Assembly (NCBI GenBank): GCA_910585235.1
Contig: CAJUCM010000007.1
Coordinates: 20,165-32,406 of the forward strand
Reading direction: 5' to 3'
DNA from: an uncultured Christensenella sp.
Lineage (GTDB): Bacteria; Bacillota; Clostridia; Christensenellales; Borkfalkiaceae
Length of the DNA stretch: 12,242 nucleotides
Made by a program: the position numbers and the translations under genes. Each line of letters starts with the position of its first letter. The stretch's first letter is position 1. This document shows positions 1 to 5,661 of this stretch, in pieces. A model generated the notes under the pieces. It was not told where the DNA came from. It ran no database searches and worked only from the letters and a program-made list of their open reading frames with translations.

Positions 1-1590
1 TTTGCTTTGCTCGACGAGCGCGGGAAGCACGAGCTCATTGTCGGTGGTCTCCGTACCCGTAAGCGTATAGACTTTTCCATCAGACTTAAAGTGCGCTTCC
101 TTTCCCGCTTGCCCGACTTGGGGATCGACCTGTGCAACGTATTTGCCGAACGATACGTTCGAGAACGTGATCGTTTCATCTGCGGTTACGAAAAACGCCA
201 GTCTCGCGCCGTAATCGCCGCCGAGCGTAAGCGTGCGGAATTGCTTCCATTCACCGTCCGCATTCGTAAGGAACGTAACGTTCCTGCCGTTGCGCACAAT
301 GCGGATATGCACCCCCTCCGCGCTCTTGATCGCTTCAACCATGGCGCCGGAATCAAAAGGATTTTCCACCCCGTTGAGCTTGACGCCGCCTGTAACGCCA
401 CCGAAATTATAAGCGGGCGTCATATCGTTCGTCATAATAATTTTATCGTTCGCGTTTCCGAAAATAAAGCCGTAGCCCGTTTGAGCGGTACCCGTAGCGC
501 TTGCCACGGCAATATAGAAGCGTGACGTCCACAATTCGCCATTTAAGTATTTGGATTTCACCGTGAAATCGGCGAGATATTTGTTGCCCGTAAGCGCACC
601 GTCGGTAAAATCGACGTATACTGCGTTCTCTCCGTCGGTTTTCCAAGGCACGTCGAAACGATAAGATTTTTCGCCGTCCGCTCCGAGCACGCCGGAAAGC
701 GTTCCGTTATTTCCGACGTGGAACGTATGCTCGATCTCTTCGGTTTCGATCCTCTTTGTATTTCCGCTCTTACCGATCGTAAGCGTAGCTTCGTAATAAC
801 CGCCGCCCGTGACGACGACCGTATATGTACCCTCGCCCATTTTAGAAGCCGCGTCTGTTTCCGTCTCGTCCTGTGCGACGGTTACGAACGATAATTTACC
901 GTCCATCCCGATTTTCGCAACATAGGTTTTATTCAGATATTCATTCGTGTGCGTGAGGTGAACGCGGCGGTTGTTCCATGCCGAATAATCGGTGATCGCC
1001 TGCCCGATTTTATCCGTAACGGCAAGGGTCAGATCTACGTCGTATTCTTCGAGCTTGGGAATCACGGTCTCCGCTTCTTCAACGGGGTTAATCATCTCCT
1101 CTTCGAGGAAATACTTCTGGCAAGCCGTGCACTTCCAATATTCCTTGTTCCCCGCCTTATCGAGCGTAGGCTCCACTCTCTCGGCGTGCACAGAAGTATG
1201 CGCGGCGGGATCGACGATATCCTCGATCTCCTTAGTGCCGTCCTTGTTCGTGAATTTTTTATGGCATGCCTGACATTCATAATAGGCGAACGTACCGTCG
1301 TTTTCGCAATCGGACGGCACCGCTTCATGAAAGTCCTCATCGTCGATATCGTGCGGCGTTTTGGGGACGACGATATCCTTCACCTCTTTTTCACCCTTTT
1401 CGTCGGCAAACAGTTTGTCGCAATGCGAGCAATCCCAATATTCGATATTGCCCTCTTGCGTACAGGTTGCCGACCGTGCGTCGTGCCTCGTGAGATTATG
1501 AGTCTCTCCGCCGCACGCCGCCATCATGGCGCCCATTGCCGTAAAGACAGCGAGCGTCGCCACCGCCTTTACAAACTTCCCGTGTTTCAT
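1..1590 (-). CDS. Secreted lipoprotein with three CxxC modules and a beta-sandwich region (3' end outside window)
   Basis: The frame is open from ATG at 1590 to the left edge (530 codons, no stop), so the C-terminus is missing. The start follows AAGGAGGAAAGT, a strong ribosome binding site. Residues 1-26 form a lipoprotein signal: basic N-terminus (MKHGK), a hydrophobic stretch and a lipobox ending Met-Ala-Ala-Cys26. The mature protein should be lipid-anchored outside the membrane. Residues about 40-165 hold three related modules with Tyr-Tyr/Trp-x-Cys-x-x-Cys and a following Lys-x-Phe: C43/C54/C57, C95/C106/C109 and C154/C157, the third lacking the leading Cys. Such modules are common in Firmicutes surface proteins. 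Residues about 215-275 look like an Ig-like beta domain. Residues about 285-490 look like a LamG/concanavalin-like beta-sandwich, judged by alternating beta pattern and a 'FSNVSFGKY' type end strand. The ligand is unknown, possibly a glycan. The AraC regulator lies 55 bases upstream on the same strand. Secretion and architecture are fairly sure; function is not. Confidence 0.87.
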   Translation of the reverse strand, partial: MKHGKFVKAVATLAVFTAMGAMMAACGGETHNLTRHDARSATCTQEGNIEYWDCSHCDKLFADEKGEKEVKDIVVPKTPHDIDDEDFHEAVPSDCENDGTFAYYECQACHKKFTNKDGTKEIEDIVDPAAHTSVHAERVEPTLDKAGNKEYWKCTACQKYFLEEEMINPVEEAETVIPKLEEYDVDLTLAVTDKIGQAITDYSAWNNRRVHLTHTNEYLNKTYVAKIGMDGKLSFVTVAQDETETDAASKMGEGTYTVVVTGGGYYEATLTIGKSGNTKRIETEEIEHTFHVGNNGTLSGVLGADGEKSYRFDVPWKTDGENAVYVDFTDGALTGNKYLADFTVKSKYLNGELWTSRFYIAVASATGTAQTGYGFIFGNANDKIIMTNDMTPAYNFGGVTGGVKLNGVENPFDSGAMVEAIKSAEGVHIRIVRNGRNVTFLTNADGEWKQFRTLTLGGDYGARLAFFVTADETITFSNVSFGKYVAQVDPQVGQAGKEAHFKSDGKVYTLTGTETTDNELVLPALVEQSK

Positions 1591-1611
1591 ACTTTCCTCC
1601 TTAAACCTATA

Positions 1612-1641
1612 ATTTTACAAGTTTTCCTTGTCGGTTCCCAA
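1612..1641 (-). promoter_or_regulatory. Possible promoter of the lipoprotein gene
   Basis: On the minus strand a TTGGGA box (1641-1636) and a TAAAAT box (1617-1612) are 18 bases apart. Transcription would begin near 1605 and leave a short leader of about 15 bases carrying AAGGAGG. The -35 box is weak, and read-through from the AraC gene would work equally well. A short ACAAG/CTTGT inverted repeat (1617-1631) lies inside the spacer and could be a regulator site. Confidence 0.35.
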
Positions 1642-1645
1642 ATAT

Positions 1646-2524
1646 TTATCTGAAATCGATATTTTTCTCTTTCAGCCAGAGATAAGGATTCTCATTCTCT
1701 ACGGTATTTCTATAATCGCGCGGGCTCATGCCCTTCCACTTTGTAAATACCCGCGTAAAATACTTCACGTCGTCGTACCCAACCATGTTTGCGATCGTCT
1801 TTATGTCAAGCTCTGTTTCAAGCAACATCACGCAGGCGAGAGAAATGCGATAACGGTTGATATAGTTCACAGGCGTCATTCCCGCATAGTCGTTAAACAT
1901 GGAAATGAGTTGCGTTTTCGTAACATTCATCATTTCGCAGAGCTCGTCGAGCGAATATGTTAAACGGTGATTGTTGTCAATAAAAATGAGAATATCGCGG
2001 AAAATCTTAAACCGCGCCGAATCTCTCACGTCGTTCAAACGGAATTTGTTACACTTTTGCATAAGCTCGCTCAAAAGCAAAATCACATATCCTGCGCAAG
2101 CAAGCGAATGGACCTCGCCCCCGCTATAACCTTCAACCAAATGTTTCAAACAATCGATAAGCCTTTCCGTTTCGCCGCCGAAAAACAAATATGGCTTTTC
2201 TTCGGTGAAACCGCAACGCGTAAAAATTTCTCCCAACCCTTCCCCGCTCAAATCGATCCAATAATACGTCCAAGGAGTGAGCGGATCGGGATAGTATTCA
2301 AATTCTCCTTCCGGACATACCAAAAATGCATTTCCCTTGCTGAGAGAGACCTTTTTCCCGTTTACGATCAGAGTGCCGTAGCCGTGTTGCACATAATGAA
2401 ACGAATAATGCCCGAACGACTTCTTGAATTCATGCTTTTTTTGCGACAGGCAATGTTCGCGCGCAATCCGTAAAACGTCGATATCGTAATCGCGCCCTTG
2501 AAATTGAAACCGTACTTTCAGCAT
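1646..2524 (-). CDS. AraC family transcriptional regulator (cupin sensor plus two HTH motifs)
   Basis: A 292-residue cytoplasmic DNA-binding regulator. Residues about 35-95 form an AraC-type cupin ligand-binding domain, with the 'HYVQHGYGTLIVNGK' strand pair, a 'KGNAFLVCPEGEFEYY' strand and a 'TYYWIDLSG' segment typical of sugar-responsive members. The C-terminal about 100 residues carry two helix-turn-helix motifs: the first near 191-211 (SLDELCEMMNVTKTQLISMF), the second near 240-262 (DIKTIANMVGYDDVKYFTRVF). They are followed by the family signature KWKGMSPRDYR. The frame could start further upstream at 2623, but that lies before the promoter at 2605-2577. ATG 2524 fits the family start and has GAAGGAGGG about 11 bases upstream, so I chose it. 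The lipoprotein gene downstream on the same strand is the obvious candidate target. The effector is unknown. Family assignment is firm. Confidence 0.93.
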   Translation of the reverse strand: MLKVRFQFQGRDYDIDVLRIAREHCLSQKKHEFKKSFGHYSFHYVQHGYGTLIVNGKKVSLSKGNAFLVCPEGEFEYYPDPLTPWTYYWIDLSGEGLGEIFTRCGFTEEKPYLFFGGETERLIDCLKHLVEGYSGGEVHSLACAGYVILLLSELMQKCNKFRLNDVRDSARFKIFRDILIFIDNNHRLTYSLDELCEMMNVTKTQLISMFNDYAGMTPVNYINRYRISLACVMLLETELDIKTIANMVGYDDVKYFTRVFTKWKGMSPRDYRNTVENENPYLWLKEKNIDFR

Positions 2525-2576
2525 ATTATCTTCATCCCTCCTTCGCTTTATCAGTTTGCACAACCAAGGTATATTT

Positions 2577-2605
2577 ATTGTAACGACACGAAAATTCAAG
2601 GTCAA
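2577..2605 (-). promoter_or_regulatory. Sigma-A type promoter of the AraC gene
   Basis: On the minus strand TTGACC (2605-2600) and TACAAT (2582-2577) are separated by exactly 17 bases, each one or two bases off the consensus. An A/T-rich run lies just upstream (about 2608-2622). Transcription should begin near 2570, about 45 bases before the ATG at 2524. This supports that start over the longer in-frame extension. Confidence 0.75.
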
Positions 2606-2702
2606 TACTTTTATAAAAAACACAAATATAGTCCACCTTTTTACCCGATTAAGCGTACAAAAGGCAGACTATATATACATCGAATGCGACGACACCGACA
2701 AT

Positions 2703-2727
2703 AAAAAAACCTCTTAATATAAAGAGG
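2703..2727 (-). terminator. Rho-independent terminator, minus strand, no assigned gene
   Basis: On the minus strand CCTCTT (2727-2722) pairs with AAGAGG (2715-2710) around a six-base loop and is followed directly by seven T (2709-2703). This is a textbook intrinsic terminator. No gene upstream on that strand before the tRNA-Ser clearly needs it, so it may end a small RNA or an old transcript. It would also stop any read-through before the AraC promoter. Confidence 0.7.
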
Positions 2728-2878
2728 CGTAACAAATAGATAAATCAAAATAAAATTGTTCAAACAATACGTTTTAATTAAGCGTCCATAAAAATGTGTC
2801 ACAGCGCAAAAATAGTTGAACGCTTGCAAGTTAATGCCGCCTAAATCAACGAGGTAAGATTTTATCTATTTTTTCGCG

Positions 2879-2902
2879 CTCACAATCCTCTTTTATTGTG
2901 AG
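2879..2902. repeat. Inverted repeat CTCACAAT / ATTGTGAG
   Basis: Perfect 8-base arms at 2879-2886 and 2895-2902 are separated by 8 bases. G-T pairs could lengthen the stem by up to three positions. There is no T-run on either side, so it does not look like a terminator. It may be an operator. On the minus strand TTGTGA (2900-2895 side arm region) is followed closely by a TAAAAT box, so it could overlap a weak minus-strand promoter. Confidence 0.5.
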
Positions 2903-2930
2903 TGTTACTTTGGATATCCCATCCCACCAG

Positions 2931-2980
2931 AAAAAAAATGGAAAGCGTCCCCGATAAATTCGGAGAGTGCTTTCTTTTCT
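2931..2980. terminator. Bidirectional terminator-like hairpin
   Basis: GAAAGC (2941-2946) pairs with GCTTTC (2969-2974). An inner CCG/CGG (2951-2953 with 2961-2963) continues the stem past small internal mismatches. On the minus strand the hairpin is followed by CA and eight T (2938-2931). On the plus strand it is followed by TTTTCT (2975-2980). It could serve both directions and insulates the Cro/C1 gene from the left. No gene is visible immediately before it on either strand. Confidence 0.6.
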
Positions 2981-3006
2981 AAAAAAACCACACACTATGA
3001 TACGAT

Positions 3007-3042
3007 ATTCCAATTTTTGGTATTATTCCCATTTATTGGAAT
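3007..3042 (+). promoter_or_regulatory. Two adjacent operator-like palindromes upstream of the Cro/C1 gene
   Basis: ATTCCAATTTTTGGTAT (3007-3023) and ATTCCCATTTATTGGAAT (3025-3042) are imperfect dyads that begin 18 bases apart and both start with ATTCC. Their outer arms, ATTCCAAT and ATTGGAAT, are perfect reverse complements. They end 42 bases before the ATG of a small HTH regulator, a usual place for an autoregulatory operator. A -10-like TAGAAT follows at 3045-3050, but I see no -35 box at proper spacing. Confidence 0.5.
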
Positions 3043-3084
3043 GATAGAATATTTATAACTTAATTACAAAGGAGTAAATATTCT

Positions 3085-3330
3085 ATGGAACTTTCCAAAG
3101 CCGTATCTTACCACATCTCTCAACTGCTTGCAGAGAAAAACATCTCATCTTATCGACTTTCCTATAAATCTGCCGTCCCGACCTCGACGCTTTCGCATAT
3201 TATGCTCTGCGACGGAAAATCCTGCAACCTTTCCACGATCTTCAATATTTGCAGAGGATTTAATATCTCGCTTTCCGAACTTTTCAATTCCGACCTCTTC
3301 TCTTTTGAAAATATTGACGACAACGACTGA
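3085..3330 (+). CDS. Small Cro/C1 (XRE) family HTH regulator
   Basis: An 81-residue protein that is nearly all one HTH_3-type domain. Residues 6-18 form the first helix (AVSYHISQLLAEK). Residues about 22-44 hold the helix-turn-helix (SYRLSYKSAVPTSTLSHIM). 'NLSTIFNICRGFNISLSELF' near 49-68 is the usual closing pair of helices. An acidic tail (ENIDDND) ends it. AAGGAG lies about 10 bases before the ATG. No partner gene such as a toxin is next to it: a terminator hairpin stands to the left and a convergent tRNA to the right. It probably represses its own promoter through the palindromes at 3007-3042. It is the only plus-strand gene here and lies in AT-rich DNA beside a tRNA 3' end, which fits an acquired or leftover piece. 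Family firm, role unknown. Confidence 0.88.
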   Translation: MELSKAVSYHISQLLAEKNISSYRLSYKSAVPTSTLSHIMLCDGKSCNLSTIFNICRGFNISLSELFNSDLFSFENIDDND

Positions 3331-3367
3331 CTGTCCCCACGGCATGATATATTTGCCAATTAACGCA

Positions 3368-3407
3368 AAATGACCCAAGTTGAATAAACGTTCAACTTGG
3401 GTCATTT
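3368..3407 (-). terminator. Perfect 17-bp hairpin between the Cro/C1 gene and tRNA-Ser
   Basis: The arms 3368-3384 and 3391-3407 are exact reverse complements around the loop TAAACG. On the minus strand the hairpin begins two bases past the tRNA CCA end and runs into ATTTTGCG; on the plus strand it ends ATTTCT. It most likely terminates the tRNA-Ser transcript, and perhaps also the convergent regulator gene. The T-run is short for a classical terminator, but the stem is unusually strong. Confidence 0.65.
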
Positions 3408-3408
3408 C

Positions 3409-3499
3409 TGGCGCGGAGAAGAGGATTCGAACCTCCGGACGAGTCACCCCCGTCACACGATTTCCAATCGTGCTCCTTAAGCCGCTCAGACATCTCCGC
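3409..3499 (-). tRNA. tRNA-Ser (anticodon GGA)
   Basis: A 91-base cloverleaf with encoded CCA. The acceptor GCGGAGA pairs with TCTCCGC, followed by discriminator G and CCA. The anticodon stem CACGA/TCGTG holds the loop TTGGAAA, giving anticodon GGA for UCC/UCU serine codons. A long variable arm (GACG...CGTC) marks it as class II, as serine tRNAs are. The T-arm has the loop TTCGAAT with stem GGAGG/CCTCT including one G-T pair. The D region reads TCTGAGCGGCTTAAGGA. Confidence 0.96.
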
Positions 3500-3510
3500 A
3501 TAACAAAACT

Positions 3511-3539
3511 ATTCTATAACAAACCGCATAAAAAAGCAA
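3511..3539 (-). promoter_or_regulatory. Promoter of tRNA-Ser
   Basis: On the minus strand TTGCTT (3539-3534) and TAGAAT (3516-3511) lie 17 bases apart. Transcription would begin about 5 bases before the mature tRNA end at 3499. The tRNA therefore does not depend on read-through from the gene string to its right. Confidence 0.7.
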
Positions 3540-3577
3540 CTTATTTTCCGTACGTTTTATAAAGAATTTTTGACGCG

Positions 3578-4765
3578 CTATTTTCTTCTGCGCAATATAT
3601 CCCCTTCGCGCAAGACCGTCGGGCATTCGAACGAATAGATCTCCTGCACGCGTTTTGCGTCCGCTTGTAAAGCCCCCGCGCCATCGCGCAAATCTCTGAC
3701 TACGACCCGTTTCAAAAATGCGTCCGTCGGAGACAGCACTTCAAGCGTATCGCCCTCGTAAAATCTTCCGCGCATCTCCGCAAATACCCGCCCGTTCCGA
3801 TGATCCGTGACGACCGCGATAAAATCGCAAGCGCCCTCCGTCTTATTGTCCGTATAAGACACCGTGTCCGCATTTCTGCCGTAAGCGTTAAATTCCGTAT
3901 AATCGCGGTGAGAAGCCGTCAATAACTCACGCTGCATCAAAGCAAGATCCGCCCCGTCAAGCAAACGGCGATAGGCATTGACGACGGTTGCAAGATAGTA
4001 CTCCCCTTTCATTCTGCCCTCGATCTTAAACGAACAAACGCCCGCCGAAGCAAGCTCTTCAAGGTGCGCGCTCATATTCAAATCTTTTCCGCTCAGAATA
4101 TACGCTCCCCGTTCATCCTCGTCGAGCGAGAACCAATCGCCGCCCTGTTCGCGCGCACGAAGCTCATATTGAAACCTGCAAGCCTGTACGCATTCCCCGC
4201 GATTCGACGAACGCGAAGTCAGATAATCGCTCAAAAGACATCTACCGCTGTATGAAATACACGTTGCGCCATGCACAAACGCTTCCAGTTCCAAATCGGG
4301 GACCGCATCGTGAATTTCCCTGATCTCCGCAATCGAGAGCTCCCGCGCAAGCACGACGCGGCTTGCCCCCGCCTCTTTCCAAAAGCGCGCCGCCTCTTTA
4401 TTCAGCGTATTCGCCTGCGTAGAAACATGAACGCTCAAAGAGGGTGCGGATTCCCGCAAAACACGAAAAACACCTAAATCCGATACCAACACGCCGTCCG
4501 CCTTTAAGTTTTCGAGCATACGGAAATAGGCGGGAAGCGCTTCAAAATCTTCATTTTTTGCAAAGATATTGGCGCAGACGTACACTTTTTTACCGCGTTC
4601 ATGCGCATAAGCGATCCCCTCTTGCAGTTCCTCTTCCGTAAAATTATCGGAAAAGGCGCGCAGGGAAAATGCCTTGCCGCCCAGATAGACCGCGTCCGCA
4701 CCGTAGCGGATCGCAACTTTCAGTTTTTTCAGATTGCCCGCGGGGGCAAGAAGTTCGCAATTCAT
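3578..4765 (-). CDS. trhP: U32 family protein, TrhP-like tRNA 5-hydroxyuridine synthesis protein
   Basis: A 395-residue member of the 'peptidase U32' family. Its characterised relatives TrhP (Escherichia coli YegQ, Bacillus subtilis YrrN/YrrO) are needed for prephenate-dependent hydroxylation of U34 in tRNA. The N-terminus ELLAPAGNLKKLKVAIRYGA is the family hallmark. The U32 signature EAFVHGATCISYSGRCLLS begins near residue 161. Four cysteines, C169, C176, C192 and C196 (C-x6-C-x15-C-x3-C), match the iron-sulfur cluster ligands of this family. The region after about 305 fits the small C-terminal beta domain of the longer members. I chose ATG 4765, which gives the family-like start MNCELLAP. 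A TTG at 4771 overlaps the stop of the methyltransferase gene (TTGA) and is also possible. The preceding TrmR-like gene performs the next step on the same base, which supports TrhP over the rRNA-modifying relative RlhA. Only one copy is seen here, whereas B. subtilis uses two paralogues. Confidence 0.88.
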   Translation of the reverse strand: MNCELLAPAGNLKKLKVAIRYGADAVYLGGKAFSLRAFSDNFTEEELQEGIAYAHERGKKVYVCANIFAKNEDFEALPAYFRMLENLKADGVLVSDLGVFRVLRESAPSLSVHVSTQANTLNKEAARFWKEAGASRVVLARELSIAEIREIHDAVPDLELEAFVHGATCISYSGRCLLSDYLTSRSSNRGECVQACRFQYELRAREQGGDWFSLDEDERGAYILSGKDLNMSAHLEELASAGVCSFKIEGRMKGEYYLATVVNAYRRLLDGADLALMQRELLTASHRDYTEFNAYGRNADTVSYTDNKTEGACDFIAVVTDHRNGRVFAEMRGRFYEGDTLEVLSPTDAFLKRVVVRDLRDGAGALQADAKRVQEIYSFECPTVLREGDILRRRK

Positions 4766-4767
4766 CT

Positions 4768-5352
4768 TCAATTCTTTTTCGTGCTGACGGCAAGTCCCTC
4801 GCCGTATTCGTATATTTCAGTCGCAAAATCGGGATCGCTCTCTAAAAGTTCCAGATACTCGCGGATATGCTGAACCAGCATTCTGCGCTTTTTCGGCGCC
4901 TCTCCCCGAACCCAGCCGAAGAGCAGAATATCGTCCGAAAAGAGCGCTCCGCCCTTTCTCAACAGGCGCTTACAGTCCGTAAAATAGCGTTGATACTGCA
5001 CTTTGGGACCGTCGAGAAAAATGAGATCGTAACTTCCCGTAAGGTGTTCCAAAATGTCGCCCGCGTCCCCCTCCAAGAGCCGCGTGCGGTCATCCACTCC
5101 GAATTTCGCGGTGTTTTCGCGGAACTTTTCCGCACGGGAGGAATCGAGCTCGATCGCGGTCAGAAATGCTTCCGTCTCCAAAAGAAGCGCGCAGGAAGTA
5201 AGTCCCTCGCCTGCGCCGATCTCCAAAATACGCTCCGCCTTATGTTCTTTCGCCCAAGCAATCAATGCCGAAACGGTCTCGTCCGCCGCCGTGGGATCGC
5301 GCACCGCCTTGGCGGCGCTTCTCAATTTTTCAAGTTCCGCACGGTCCGTCAT
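4768..5352 (-). CDS. trmR: TrmR-like tRNA 5-hydroxyuridine O-methyltransferase (COMT-type)
   Basis: A 194-residue class I SAM-dependent O-methyltransferase. Motif I is RILEIGAGEGLTS (41-53), the acidic residue binding the SAM ribose lies in AIELDSSR (66-73), and YDLIFLDGPK (108-117) supplies a metal-ligand Asp. A second acidic pair, SDDILLFG (139-146), occupies the place where relatives have Asp-Asn; here the Asn is Asp. The B. subtilis homologue TrmR (YrrM, about 217 residues) methylates 5-hydroxyuridine at tRNA position 34 to 5-methoxyuridine. The gene overlaps the TfoX-like gene by four bases (ATGA) and abuts the U32 gene, as in the yrrMNO arrangement. Without that neighbour I would call it only an O-methyltransferase of family 3, so the substrate assignment rests on context. 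Confidence 0.85.
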   Translation of the reverse strand: MTDRAELEKLRSAAKAVRDPTAADETVSALIAWAKEHKAERILEIGAGEGLTSCALLLETEAFLTAIELDSSRAEKFRENTAKFGVDDRTRLLEGDAGDILEHLTGSYDLIFLDGPKVQYQRYFTDCKRLLRKGGALFSDDILLFGWVRGEAPKKRRMLVQHIREYLELLESDPDFATEIYEYGEGLAVSTKKN

Positions 5353-5657
5353 TTGCGCTTTTTGGGGGCGGGAACATCCGCCGAGACCGCTTGGAGCAAT
5401 TTCGCAAGAAACTGTTTATCGTCGTTTTCCACAAGGTAACGCGGTTTTGCGCCCGCATACGGAGGAAGTTCCGGCGCGCCCGCAAGCAATTTACGGGACG
5501 CAGGCGTGATCTTGACGAATAATCGATTGTCGCAAACACACCCGACCGCCCTATCGTTGCAATAGACCACATAATCGCCCATCATGGGATAGACGCGCAC
5601 GCCGTTCAATTCGAGAAACTGTAAAAAACCGTTTATGTATTCTTTGGAAGTCGCCAT
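5349..5657 (-). CDS. Stand-alone TfoX/Sxy N-terminal domain protein
   Basis: A 102-residue protein that begins MATSKEYINGFLQFLEL and has the conserved 'RVYPMMGDYVVYCNDRAVGCVCDNRLFVKIT' style core (residues 21-51), followed by a helix containing LVENDDKQFLAKLLQAV and a basic tail. This matches the TfoX N-terminal domain, which in Gammaproteobacteria is part of the competence regulator Sxy/TfoX. Bacillota carry it alone and its role there is unknown, so competence should not be assumed. The frame is open further upstream, but ATG 5657 gives the domain start. It lies four bases after the stop of the preceding gene, so translation is probably coupled. The ribosome binding site is poor (GGGAATAATGAA). 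Its stop overlaps the next ATG by four bases. Confidence 0.82.
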   Translation of the reverse strand: MATSKEYINGFLQFLELNGVRVYPMMGDYVVYCNDRAVGCVCDNRLFVKITPASRKLLAGAPELPPYAGAKPRYLVENDDKQFLAKLLQAVSADVPAPKKRK

Positions 5658-5661
5658 TTCA

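Larger units (their letters stand above)
2606..3084. other. AT-rich intergenic region with no convincing protein gene
   Basis: Apart from the hairpins and operator-like palindromes listed separately, I see no coding signal here. Open frames in this stretch are short, lack ribosome binding sites and run across the terminator hairpin at 2703-2727. A further short palindrome, ATTGTT-CA-AACAAT, sits at 2755-2768. The two terminators imply that something is, or once was, transcribed in this stretch. Confidence 0.6.

Noticed and set aside
7..1653. Plus-strand open frames (7-525, 949-1653) opposite the lipoprotein gene
   Set aside because: The minus frame runs 530 codons without a stop, with a signal peptide, lipobox and ribosome binding site; the plus frames have none of these.
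2641..2829. Minus-strand 62-codon open frame in the intergenic region
   Set aside because: It starts at TTG without a ribosome binding site and reads through the strong terminator hairpin at 2703-2727.
3409..3499. Idea that this tRNA-Ser is the substrate of the TrhP/TrmR pair
   Set aside because: The anticodon is GGA, so position 34 is G, not the U that these enzymes modify. The proximity is probably chance.
2860..3499. Search for a direct repeat of the tRNA-Ser 3' end as an attachment site
   Set aside because: Only a short 8-base match (AGAGGATT) turned up near 2885, and no integrase is present.
3145..3562. Open frames running through tRNA-Ser on both strands (3145-3501 minus, 3380-3562 plus)
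   Set aside because: They translate the tRNA and its terminator hairpin, a classic source of false protein calls.
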